This document shows positions 1 through 12,379 of a stretch of 64,000 nucleotides of DNA, piece by piece. The translations under genes and the position numbers were made by a program. Position 1 is the first letter of the stretch, and each line of letters opens with the position of its first letter. Below the pieces are notes generated by a model. That model was not told the DNA's origin and searched no databases. It saw only the letters and a program-made list of their open reading frames with translations. Source of the DNA: Rhizophagus irregularis (Eukaryota; Glomeromycota; Glomeromycetes; Glomerales; Glomeraceae); the NCBI RefSeq assembly GCF_026210795.1, contig NC_089449.1, positions 496,001-560,000 on the forward strand. Direction: 5' to 3'.

Positions 1-3000
1 ATAAGCTCATTTTATGCACTGAATTGTTGAATAATTTATCTTCAAATGTTCCAGCCGTTATCAATCGATAAACGAATACAGGTTTCGTTTGACCATATCG
101 GTATGCCTAAGTTAAGAAAAAATAAATAACCACGAAACCAAACTTTCAATATTTACAAGTAACTATATTTTGTTTACCCTGCCAATGGCTTGTTCCGCAT
201 GGCTAATAAATAATATTAAAAAATTAAAATGAATGTTTGCGTAGATCTCGGAATGGATATTATTAAATAGCACCTACCTTGGGTTCCATTCACCATCAAC
301 CAAAATAACCCTATTAGCTCCCACTAAATTGACACCTAAAGCGGCAGTCTATAATAAAATTAATAAGGTTTTACGAATCAAACTTAAATAAAAAGATAAT
401 AAAATAAAATAATACTTACCCTGACCGAAATTAATGCGACTCGCCATAATTTAGTACGGTTAAAATCTTTTATTAACATTTGCCGGTTCTATAAGAGAAA
501 CGATAAAACAATTGCGAGTTAAATTTAAGACCAAAATTACAAATTAATCTAATCCTATTCGAACTCACAGAAGAAGCCGTGCTCCCATCTATTCGCATAA
601 AGTGAGAATCACTGTCGGGTTTCCATTTTCGTATTATTTTTTCAATGAAATCTATAATATACAAATTTAAAAATTTTTTTTTTTTTCAAAAATAAAGAAA
701 AATTTAATTAAATAATAAAATTACCTAAAGTTGGAATACTTTTAGAGAAAACTAGTACTTTGTCTTTTTTTAATTCACATTTCTCCAAAATCCTCATCAA
801 CACTTCCATTTTACAGCTCTCAGAAATAACATCCAAATCTTTAAAAAATTTATAACGTAAAGTTAGTTAAGGTTTCATGTTTAATATATAATATAATATA
901 ATATATCAAACCTTTCATGTTGCTCACGATATTATAAATATTTTCTCGAACGGTACTTGGCATCCTTTAAAAATTAAAAAATAAATTATTGAAAAATTTT
1001 TTTTTTTCCTTTAACGAATAAAATAATCATAAAATACATTTTTGATTCTTCCATTGCGGTCACTTCACCATCTTCGCCTGTCAAATCTATAACTTTTAAT
1101 ATTATAGTTCGGTTACTAATAGAAACATAATCAAGCAACTTAACTATGTATTTACGATATAATTACCAATTTTTTCTTTTGTTTTGCTCTCCTTAACCTT
1201 GTAACTTCCGTATCTATTTGGATCAAGGCTTGGCTAAATAAATTAACAAATTAATAAAAATGAAAAAGATAGCATATTAAAGAATTTAAATGTATTCTGC
1301 ACATACCAAGACTATTCCAGGATGATTGCATATAACACCTAAAAGATGTGAATATTGTATATTCGGCCCCCCCTCACTTTTTAATGCATCAATTAAAGCC
1401 TTGTAAATGTCAAGAACGTTTAAGCATGATAACTCAAATGTAATAAATTAAAATACATCGTATAAAGTATTATAAGACACCTTATATATCTCTAATTGAC
1501 GTCCATGCATTCTGCAAGAAATAAGATATTCTACTTTTGTAGGCAGATCCTGTTCTAAAATACTGACATTTTTCCTATAATAAAGACCGAAAACGTTAAT
1601 TTAAAAAATTTTTCTTTATATTAAAAGAATTCAAACTGATAATTAAACAGCTAGCTACCTATGAACAATATCTTCAATAATATTGCCAAGAACGTAAAGC
1701 ATCTTTCTTGAAAGCTATAGCGCATTAATACAATATTCGTAATATTTAATTATATTATATATTGAAAAATAAAGAAAGGGCAAAAATAAATAAATGGAAC
1801 AACCTTTTGATCCGCAGGATCGGCTTGTTTATACAAACCATTTTGAATAGGTAACATATACACTTTTCTAAAATCTTCAAGCTCACCCAAATAATTGGGA
1901 CATACAAATTGTATCTGCAATCAAAATTAAAATCAAAAAAAAAAGGAATCCTATGTAACCCCATATATTATATATTTTTATGTTCATTAAAAAATGTTCA
2001 ACAATACGTACCATGCACCAATACTCAACCTAAAAAAGTAAATGAGAATATAAGTGTCAAATTATCATACACAAAAAAAATTATTATAATTTAAAATAAG
2101 AATGGATTATTATGCCTTACCAAATTGTTTTGTAAAGGTGATCCAGTCAAAATTATTCGACTTGGAGTTTTTAGACCCCTAAGAACATCATTAAGTTTTG
2201 TCTAAAAAAAGTTTCATTATAATTATAATTTGTTTCTACTTTTATATATAAAATGACCCAACTTACATCCTTCGTTTTAAGTATATGGCCTTCGTCTGCA
2301 ACTACTAACGATGGACCGGGATCCAAGAAGAATTTATTGTATTCATCTCTGTGTGGTGAATTTTGTGTTACGAGATGCCTATACATTTCGTACCCAATTA
2401 AAAGCACGCCACCTTCTTGAAACCATAAAGAAATAGTAGAATGACGCTGATTAAGGCTGTTTTCTAAACAATTAAATTAGATAACTTAAATTAAAATATT
2501 CCGAGTTAAGGTTAATGATATAACAAATAACTTACCACTATTAAATTTATGTATCTTAAATATTTTATTCACGTCCTTTAACCAGTAATTAAATTCATTT
2601 TCCCAATTATCAACAACAATTTTTGGACAGAGAATTAAAATCCTGAATACCTAATATGAGAATAATGTTATATAAATGAAACGTAATAAAACTTTTACGA
2701 ACAAAAATATTTTACCTTAAGATGATCAGGTATTACTGTATTATTTTTATATCCTCGAATATGATAAGCCAATGTGAATAAAAATGTTATAATTTGAAAC
2801 GTTTTTCCTAACATTTAATAAAATATAAATTCACATTAACCAAATTTTATACCAATAAAAATATTTTAAGATTCTTTTACTTACCTAATCCCATCGAATG
2901 CGCAAGAACACAGCCTTTATTGAACATTATTATATTCTTCCATAAGAATCGAACACCTTCAATCTAAATTAGTATTATAAGTAATTCCTTGGTTTAACAA

Positions 3001-6000
3001 ATAAAATTGAATAAAATTGAATCTAACTACGAACCTGATGTGATTTCAATTTGCTGCCCAAAACATCGGGAATGTAAATATGATCTTCGCTTTCATGATG
3101 TCCAAGATTAATAACTACCTACAATGGGATGTTAAACATATTACTTAACAAATTGAATATCAAGTCTAACAAATAAGATATAATGCGAATAATTATACCC
3201 CTTCAGAAGGAGTTACAAGTTTTGATTGCCTATTTATTTAATATAAACATCAGTATCAATAATTAACGATATTCCTATATATTCCTATATATAAATAAAT
3301 ATCACTTACATCATAAATCTGTCTCTATAATCCTGCTCAAGCATACTTCTCGCCTTACGCTGTTCAATAACGGTTTCTGATTCTTTAGCTCTCTTTCTTC
3401 GTTTAGATTTTTTTTTGATTTCGTAAGAACTGTCAGAGTCGGAATCCTCATCTTCACTATCTCCAACATAATTTTTTGCAATCTGGGATTCACTCTTCAT
3501 TTCAATTTCTGTGCGTCTTTAAAACGCAAACATTAAATTAAAGCTGTTAAACAGATAAACAATCGATTATAACGCAAATAATTGCATTCAAACCTTTTGC
3601 TCGTAACATAATCTTTCCTCCAAATATAATACTTTTCGAAAGCCTCTTTACTATTTGGTTTTAGTTTACAATTCTTATCACTTCTACATAATATATACAA
3701 ATACATTCTGAATTCATTAAATATACGCATCAAAACTGGCTGATCTGAAAACTCCTGATCACAATCAAAAGCCAGTTTTACTGAAAGTTCAACTATTTGA
3801 TCATACAATTCTAGATAAAAAAAGGGATAAAAATAGAACGTTAAAATTATTATATATATTTAGCAGTTTTGAATTATGCATACCTTGGATGTTATATTTG
3901 AGGAAGGCAGCATCAACTTGATGATGTAATTGTTCTATTTTTTCTTCATATATATCATCATCATCAGTGTAATTAAAGTCTTTTGGTGGAGCGTAAGGAA
4001 CGACAGCCTTGGGCATATCAGACTTAGAACTATTGTTGACCTTAAGTTCATCATCATCTATTTCCATATCACTTGCAATTTCTGTATCACTTTCTACAAT
4101 GATAATATCGGGTGGCTTACTAACAGCTGAAACATCTTTAGGCTCTTTAGGTGGCTTTTCAACTTTAGGAACAACCAAATTTGTTTCTTCCGAAGATGAA
4201 TTTACTTTAATAGCAACGTCTACAGCAGATTGCATATTTTTAACTTCGGGTGATGAAGCTAATATGTCATTTTCAAGCACATTTGATTCGCTCGATTTAT
4301 CAGAAGTATGAGACTTTTCGGAATTGACATTTGCAACAGTTTCGTCTGTTAATTTTGCATTATCCTTTGTTACTTGTTCATTTGACTTTTTAGTAACCTT
4401 AGGCAAATCCGGTAATTTCATCGTTTCAATGGTGACTTAAAAATCGTGAAATAAAATTTATAATTAGATCATAAAATTCATAATTATTTGTATATTTACA
4501 TAAAGGAGGCTTACGTGCAGGAATCCCATATAATTCTGCCCATTCCGAATTATAAGTATCCATGTCAACTGGCTCAGAGTCATCAATGAAATCTGAATCA
4601 TATTCTTCATCTTCATGATCATCAGTAACCTCATCTGAATTCACCTACAACAATTTAATTATATTGTATATTAAATAAACAAAAAAAATAAATAAATAAA
4701 GTTAAAAAATACTTCAACATTATCTACGTTTTTAATTTCTTTCTTTTTTTGAGGAATCTTTGCAGGCTTCTGTGGAACTTCTGGTCTAATCAAGAGCTCC
4801 AATATCCAATCGATTTTGAATACCTGATGCAAAGTCATATCTAACGCTCCACACGCACGTCTTACTGAAGGTTTTTCTAGCGTTAATTTTTTAACTGTAT
4901 TAAGATTTGATTTAACTTGTTCAATTAATTGAGGAAGGCGCTAAATTGACAAAATTTAGTATACGCAATTACCGCATTAAAGCTCAATAGTCAATACAAC
5001 ATAATATTATAAATTGTCATAATACCTCATTTCTTAAATGTTTTAAATCTTGTTGTAAGGTAGACATTCGAGTTATATTTTCAGTTTTTTTTTTCCTCGG
5101 ATAGTATCTTGACCAATAATAATAAGCTCTATTTTCAAGTTGTGGTTTTCTATAAAAGAATAAACTTGTTTTAATATTTTTTTCTCTCTTTTTTTTTTTA
5201 CAATAAACTCTAATAATTTGATATCTACTTTGTAGCGTCCCATTTTTCTCTCTCTTTTGTCATGTATAAATTAATTAAATGATCGATTTGTGATTCCTCA
5301 TCTTCACTTGTTTCTGAAGTAATGCTATCATCACTAGAAGAATAGTCTTTGTTTTCTGAATCTGCATAAATGAAAGGAGGTGACCATTTTCCTGTCTTTT
5401 TGGCCAATATTCTTTCTTCTTCCATAATTTCTTCTTCAAAATCACTTGTTAAATAACATTTTTCTTCATCATCACTATTACCATAAACCTATAAACATTG
5501 AAAAATGTGCTTAAGTATGAATTTGTAAAGACTAATCCCAAAATAATTAATAATTTTAAAATATAATATGCACCGGGAGCAATTCATCATCTTCTGCATA
5601 CATCCACTTTGTTGCATAACCAAACTCTTTTCGTAGTGATAAGATTCTCTCCTCCTCTTCCTTTGAAATCATATCTTTTCCAGCTCTGATAACATGAAAC
5701 TTGGAAAGGAAAACTTCATTTGATTCATAAGTGTCTTTTTTATTATTTAATTCAATGTCATTGTCCCTATCATCTTCTTCCATTATTGTATCTCCCTCAT
5801 CATCCTTAGACAATGCATCATTGTCCTCATAAAGATCACTCCTATCTTCATCACTATCATATTCTTCCTCACTGGAAATAACATCAGAAGTTTCACCATC
5901 ATCAATTGTTAGATTTGTAATATTATTTTCTACTGATTTATTAGGATCTCGATCATTAACTTCATTTGGCGACTCAAATATAAATGATGTTGATGCAGGT

Positions 6001-6443
6001 AAAACTAAAGGAACAATTTGAAGTTCTCCTTCTATAATAATAAACATAAAAAATATTATTATTTGTAATTCATAAACACAAATTGTTTTGAAATTTTGAA
6101 CATTACCATTTTCCAATTGTAAAGCTTGTATCCCATTTAATATTTTAAATCTAGAATTATATGATATGACACCCAAGCGGTTTAACAGAATATTGTCCGT
6201 TATATGATTTAATAATATCTCACCATTGATTTCATTTTCTAAACATTCGGAAAAATATATATATAATAAGGAGCAATTCAGAAAAATATGTATACAAAAT
6301 TATATATACATAATGTATATGCCACGTATACATTTTTTTTTTATCTTTTTACCTTCAAATATCTTTACAACTTGTTCATCAAGTTGTAAAGTATTAGCAA
6401 GCCAAGACTTTACTTCTTCTATACTCCAATTCATAGAACCCAT
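1..6443 (-). CDS. ATRX-type SNF2 chromatin-remodelling ATPase with N-terminal SAM domain (3' end cut by window edge)
   Basis: This is a multi-exon gene reading leftward; its C-terminus lies beyond base 1. The first exon (ATG at 6443, or MNW at 6434) and the next (about 6110-6240) together encode a SAM domain of about 65 residues. Acidic, low-complexity exons follow (about 3300-6050). The helicase half has Walker A SMGLGKT (split by an intron near 2815-2885), GYEMYRHL (near 2390), the DEGH box (LVVADEGHILK, near 2300), LTGSPLQNNL (near 2130-2160), PIQNG (near 1835), VLVFSKS (near 750), RIDGST (near 590), VDGEWNP (near 285), HAEQAIGR (near 190) and YRYGQTKPVFVYR (near 60-108). DEGH and the PIQNG insert are typical of ATRX/XNP rather than Rad54. 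The family slides nucleosomes and maintains heterochromatin. No ADD zinc finger is visible. Exon borders were read by eye. Confidence 0.9.
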
Positions 6444-7387
6444 CTCGATTAAAAAATATATATAAAAATTAAGAAAAAAAAAATTTTTAAGAGAGAGTTG
6501 TGGAATGAAACATATAAAAATTTGGCTTGATTGTTTACTAGCCAAATAAATATTTACTCAAGTTAACAAAAAAAGGAAAGATCATCACGTACCATCACAA
6601 ATTGCATTATGCTCGTTTTGCCGTTTTTATCGGTGATTAAACTACGTGATCGTAAAAACCATAATGATCGGCATTTATACCTTATAAAGTCTTGCTATTC
6701 ATCCTGTGTATTATTTATTCCAAATAAATTTATTCTTAATTTTAGACTTTGTATACTTTGTATTATAATTTTTGCGAAAAAAAAGGAATACCCCTTTTAA
6801 TAGAAATGATCTTGTTCTAGTTGAAAAAACAAAGGTGAAATCGAACGATCGTTGTGTTATTTAGCTACTTAGTTGTTTAGCACACGTTAAGTCAACCTCT
6901 TATTTTTAAATTAAATAAGTAACTATTTTAAATTACCGGTAAATAGGTTTAATATCTGTCTCAAGATATTGGATAAATTATTCAGAATTCTAATATTTTA
7001 CCTTTCCCTTTGTTTTCGCTCATACAGAGGTACAATAGATTTCATGATATTACAATCTCAAGATCGTGTAAATTGATTTTTTAGCAGTTCAGGATCAATG
7101 AATTCTTTTATAGGATTAGTTCAAAGCAAAGAATATTAACGTTGATTATGATTATTTTATCACCATCATTTAAAATATTTCAGTGAAGACGCTAAATAAG
7201 TTAGTAATTTTCTCAGGAACAAATTTAGGGTTGACCATGACTGCTCATATATTAATGTTCAAGTTTCTAGTTCTAATTTGACTATTATCACTCTATTTAC
7301 TTAAGAAATTTTTTATTCACAAATAAAATTTATAATGAAGTTAATAAAAGAATTTTATTAATAATATATATATAAATAAATATTTCC
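6444..7387. other. Gene-free spacer between ATRX-like 5' end and Puf6-like 3' end
   Basis: AT-rich sequence with no recognisable coding exon on either strand. The left part must hold the promoter of the remodeller gene and the right part the 3' end of the Puf6-like gene. Short open frames (for example 6609-6800 +) look random in composition. Confidence 0.6.
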
Positions 7388-10382
7388 TTATCTTTTTCTC
7401 TTTGTACCTCTGTTATTATTTTTATTCCCATTATTAATCCCTTTCTCTTTCTTAATTTCCTTATCTTTTCCTTTGGTTACCTTCTCAAAAACGGTATTAC
7501 TTTTATCATTATTTTTCTTACCGCTATTATTCTCATCTCTAATCGTTCCTTTACTTTCTTCGATAACTTGCTTACTTTCTTTCTTGTTTTCATTCGATTC
7601 TAATTTGATTCCTTCCTTTTCTAATTCTTTTAATATTAAATTTGCACCAGATTTTTTATCTTTTTCAGCTGCCCTTCGGATTTGCTTTAAACCTTTCAAT
7701 AATGCTTCCTTAACATCCTTATTGGTCTCTTTATCTTCTAATAAAGCTAATATTACAAATGAAGCTGAAAGATGACACGCGTAAAATAAAACATATTCTT
7801 TAATACTATCAAATAAAATTGGAGCGAAATGTAATTCAACCTTTTCATCATAATTAATTTGTGGTGATTCATCTTTCTTTGATGAAATATCTTCATCTTT
7901 TTGTAGATTTTTTTGTGGCCTAGGTTGTTTCCAATACCTTCCATGAACTAATGTTTTAAGAGTACGATTAATGTAAGATAACATAATATGATCATCTTTT
8001 GCTTCTTCATTATTTGGATCTTTATTAGCTAATTTTGCAATATTTTCTAAGATGGGTTTCTTTTGATCTAAAGTTCCATCAGCATGTAACAATATTTCGC
8101 AAAGAACTTGAGTCGAATAAGTAAACGAGAACATTGTGGAAGTATTATTCTGTGCATAATCTATTAGTGCTGGTGAAATTGCTTTACAAAGTTCATTTAC
8201 ACGTACAGCAGGATCCTTTTTACTATTGATTTAGTTTACAAAAAGATTTTTTAATATAAAAATATTATTATTAAATAAAAATAAATATAAATAACGTGCC
8301 TTGTCTTCGTACGAATATCATCACCTTGAGCAAGTAAACGTAATGTTTCATTGCTAAAGTATAATTTGGTCCTATGAGCTAATAAATATAAAATTACACG
8401 ATGTCCCCATTTATTTTGAATAATATTCCCTAATTTATTCAATTTAGTCATTTGCTATTTAAAAATTATAAATCCAAAGTAAATATTAAAAAATTTAAAT
8501 AATATCATAAAGCGATATGATAATATATCAACAGAATCTAAAATTAATTACCTCAATAATATATTTAGATACGGCAACGGTATCATCAACAACATCAAAT
8601 GCTCTTAATAACACCAAATGTCCATATTCTTCAATACATATCTTTTCTATATAATCTTTCATGGCTTTTAACATAATTTTCCTATCCTATAAATAGAATA
8701 ACAAAATTTAATTATTAATAATAACAAATAAAGATGATTTTTTTTATAGCATACCTTTGCAGTTCCATAAGAAAAACACATCATCGCTATACGAGAACCT
8801 TCACGTGTATGTAAGAATTCGTGTATATGTTCTCCGATTAAAGCAACTTTTTCACGTATCTTATTCTCATTGGCATAATTAAAATAATCCAATATAATAT
8901 GATGCGGTATAATATATCCAATTAAATCAGGTTTTTTCATTATTGCTTCTATCTCTCTTGAAAGATTTTCAAGAAGTCTCTCTTTATTCGAAGGATTCTC
9001 TTTTATAAGTTCTTCAATACTTAATCCTTGTGTTTCCTATATTAAACAAAAAAAAAAATCACCAAACCATACTCTAATTGCGAAAGATAATTAAATGGAT
9101 CAAATTAATACCTTGAACAAAGAAAATTCTTTTCCATAAAATTCTTGAATTAAAGCGGATCTTTGTCTTGCATTAAGTAATTCATAAGCTTCTAGAATTA
9201 CACTACGAGCTTCTGTATGTTGAATCAGTTTTGCTATATTTCCCTTAAATTCTGATATAATTTTATTTCTATGTTCTGAACTGAAAAATATTTTTTTAGA
9301 ATAAATAAATATAATAAATTTTTTTTTTAAAAACAAAAAAAAAATTTACACTCACCAATACATTAAAACTTTACAAATAACAAATTTAGAATGAGTATGC
9401 TTTGAAGCTTCTAACCATTTTCCTTCCAATTCATCAACAATGATTTTTTTTTGTTCTTTTGTACCATATTTAAGTACTGTTTGTATAATACGTGAAGTAT
9501 CATTTTTAAATAATATTTCGGGTATTTTACCCTTCATTAATTCAAATAATTCACCCATATATTTATTTCTTTTTTCTTTAGAAATATTTTTTATTCGTAC
9601 TTGATTCCATAATTCTTTTAGTCCTAAATGATAAGCCGGATCAAGTTTTTTCGTGACTGTTGGTTTACGTTGAAAAGCTAACTTAATTACATTATAATCT
9701 ATCATGTTAAATAGAAAATGGGTCTGATTAGAGTTTGAAAATTTTTTTTTTTAAAAAAAAGTAATGAGAGTTAAAGCATGTTGCGAGAATCATTACCAAT
9801 TTCCTGAATTCTTTGTCGTTTCGATTTCTTTTCTTCTTTCTCATCATCATCTTCCTCATCGCTATCCTTATCCTCATCCCTATTCCCATCCTTATCTCTG
9901 TTCTTGTCCTTGTTCTCATCCTCATCATCATCATCATCCGATAATTCTTCATACCCAATATTAATATCATCTCCTAAACTCACATATTCATCATTATCAC
10001 CAATATGATCATCGATATCACTATCATCTTCAATATCAAGTTCCACATATTCTGAAGAATCTTCTTTCAAATTAAATAGTTCTTCTTCTAAATCATCTTC
10101 ATTAATATCGATCATTTCAAAATTAATCGAATCATCCGATAAATTGCCGTTATCGATATCCATTTCGTCCAATGACTCTTTCAACTTTAATTTTTTATTA
10201 TTAGATTCGTTAGAATACTTTTTATTTTTCTTACTAATCTTATTATTCATAGCATCTTTTTTTGGAGCTGATTTAATTGAGATTGATTTTTGAGTTGACT
10301 TTTGTGGTGATACTTTCTTCGGCATTGTTTTAGTTACTGATGAAGATTTAGCAATCTTTTTTGATTTTGTCGGTGTAGGCAT
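7388..10382 (-). CDS. Puf6/PUM3-like nucleolar Pumilio-repeat protein
   Basis: A complete multi-exon gene. The first exon (10382 to about 9797) is a Lys/Ser-rich then Asp/Glu-rich low-complexity tail beginning MPTPTKSKK. Later exons carry atypical PUM repeats: a conserved LKELWNQVR entry, KEKRNKYMGELF, KIPEILFKNDTSRIIQTVL and KYGTKEQKK in the exon at about 9370-9690, then further repeats at about 9120-9280, 8760-8940, 8550-8690 and 8300-8450. The last exon (7388-8134 and upstream) matches the CPL/NUC119 C-terminal region (QVLCEILL, HGRYWKQPR) and ends in a basic tail GTKRKR. Puf6/PUM3 proteins bind structured RNA and DNA with little sequence specificity and act in 60S ribosome assembly in the nucleolus. 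Its 5' portion is repeated at 14172-15403. The intron 1 acceptor is uncertain; the best fit joins Glu-Ile to Asp-Tyr-Asn. Confidence 0.9.
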
Positions 10383-11111
10383 CTATTAAAGTATCCTGTA
10401 AAAAAAAAGTAAATTAAAGAATATTGACTCAATTAATGAAATTTACATCGACATCCGACATCTATTCTAAAAAGGGAAACAACGAATAAATTTAAGAAAA
10501 AAAATCAAAAAAAAACTAAGTAAAATAAGAAATAACAGATAAAATAAAACAAATTTTAAAATTACTAAAATTACTTCAATTACTTCAAATCTTTAAATGA
10601 CAAAAAAAATTGAAAAGAGCAAGATTTTATTTGATAAAAAATTTTTTTTTTTTCGTCTCATATTTTTTGCATACGTTACACAGATCTTGATTTACAATGT
10701 CCTATAAGCTAATAGGCTATAAGTTGTAGGCGATATTTTTGATGCTTTTAGGTTCATGATAAATATTCATAATTTTAAGGCGCCGAAACTAACAAAACCT
10801 AAATTGCAACCCCTAATTACACTTTTATTAATCTTTACTTTAGAAATTATTTTTCACAATGTAACAATTTTAACCCAATTTATTAGATATTTTAATCCAA
10901 TAAATTGAGATTTTATTAACCCAAAACTCGTGTCTTATGATTTTTATGTAATAATAAACCAAGTAATGTATTTTATTTAATAAAAGTTCATATTTTATTT
11001 AATTCACTATTACAGTTAGTTGAAAGATGATGTACCTAATTTACAACTATTATAATTTTAAATGATTTTGAGCCAGAGCTTGCAACCTTCCGCCTATTTC
11101 GGCAGGCAACA
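10383..11111. other. Puf6-like promoter side and non-coding spacer
   Basis: The 300-400 bases next to the Puf6-like start are AT-rich, with A/T runs, and are recognisably shared with 15404-15800. The stretch from about 10800 to 11100 has no counterpart in unit 2 and contains no gene I can support; it is either an insertion here or a deletion there. Confidence 0.5.
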
Positions 11112-11515
11112 CTAAACTTCATCTATATCTGGAATGGTAATTTCATCAGTTCCTCTATTAATATTTTCATTTCCTCCTACAATTTTGTCTTCTACTGGTG
11201 GAACAGGGTTTTTTGAATTATCATTTTTTCCTAATGCTCCACACCTGGGTAGTACTAATGTTTCACTAATAATACAAATAAAACACAACAAATCACATGA
11301 AGTTATGAATACTTTAAAAATATCATTAACTTGACAAAGTCCTTTAGGTTGACATCCAATTCCATAGGATAAGACTAATAATTTTAAGGTTTCATTAGTG
11401 AGGGACTGAGGGTTCCCAATAATAATTCAAACTTAACTTGTGAAACTCGCCTAAAACTACCACTTCCCATAGGTTCAGGATTAATTTCGTCAGAACTATC
11501 GGTTGAGCAGCCCAT
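11112..11515 (-). CDS. Small unknown membrane-anchored protein candidate, duplicated at 15915-16310
   Basis: I do not recognise this gene. Reading leftward from 11515, the frame starts MGCSTDSSDE and runs 26 codons (to about 11438). It then needs a 32-nt intron-like step (GTTAAG to CTCAG), unusually short, to enter a second open stretch that starts SLTNETLKLLVLSYG. That stretch contains a hydrophobic segment (KVFITSCDLLCFICII) and a Pro/Asp-rich tail ending at a TAG at 11112. The paralogous copy keeps the hydrophobic segment and the NPVPP tail, which argues that this was coding sequence. An N-terminal Met-Gly-Cys could be myristoylated and palmitoylated, but that is inference. The short step may instead be a frameshift in a decaying gene, or the true first exon may lie upstream. 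Confidence 0.4.
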
Positions 11516-12379
11516 CCAAAATAACTAGATGAAAATTTTAATTAGAGAGTATCAGATAGGAATATTAAATACACGAAAATAATTACTCACGGACTCCAAC
11601 ACACTGCAATGTCAGAAAATACCAAGAGAACTAAAAATAAAAGATTTTGAAATCAACTGGGCACATATTATAAATAACTGCGGTTTTATATAATTAAAAA
11701 AAAAAGAACATACACATTATTACAGCCCAACTTTAAGTAATTATTATTTAGGAAATAATTATATTAGTTATAATCAAAGTATTTAAAACCGAATTAACAA
11801 AAGTGCAATGATTATTATATACTAACATAATATTGTAAATATCATTCTTTATTCTCAAGATTCTCGAGAATGCAATACTTGCTAAATAATTAATATAAAT
11901 TATTATTTTAGATATTATTCTTCAAATTTAAGAAATTAATATAAATAATAATAATCACCTAGTAATAAAGATACAATCCTGATGATACATATTCCGATTA
12001 AACAGCAACAAAGAATTAACGCTGTTTTAGCGGAATTCATTTCTAATCAAATGTTTAGTTTAATTTTGACTTATAAATTTAATTTGTTTGTATGTATTAC
12101 ACGTGTTATTTGGTTATGGATGTATTTGTGTGCTTTATTGCCGCTTTCTCCATTTGCCGAAAGTAATACCTATAATGGTTTTTCTTTCTTAATTTAATTT
12201 TTAAAACTTACCATTAAAAAGTTAAATTTTTTTTTTATAAAATTAGTTCATTTTGTCTGTTGTATTGTGTAATTCCTTATTTCGGCACGATTGGCATCGT
12301 ACCATCGTACCTGTGCATAATTAACAATATTATTTCATACTACATCATTACAATGAATTTAGGTTATTACAAATTCACA
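11516..12379. other. Spacer between small gene and truncated kinase copy
   Basis: Mostly shared with 16310-16990 of unit 2 up to about 12100. The stretch from about 12105 to 12360 has no counterpart there and replaces the region that holds the kinase start codon in unit 2. A 71-codon open frame at 11982-12197 (+) is not conserved in the other unit, and I do not call it a gene. Confidence 0.5.

Noticed and set aside
9728-9970. Met/Arg-rich and His/Pro-rich frames across the acidic tract of the Puf6-like gene
   Set aside because: Out-of-frame and opposite-strand shadows of the Asp/Glu/Lys repeat region.
11982-12197. 71-codon hydrophobic frame (+) upstream of the decayed kinase
   Set aside because: Not conserved in the second duplication unit, and it covers a sequence difference between units.
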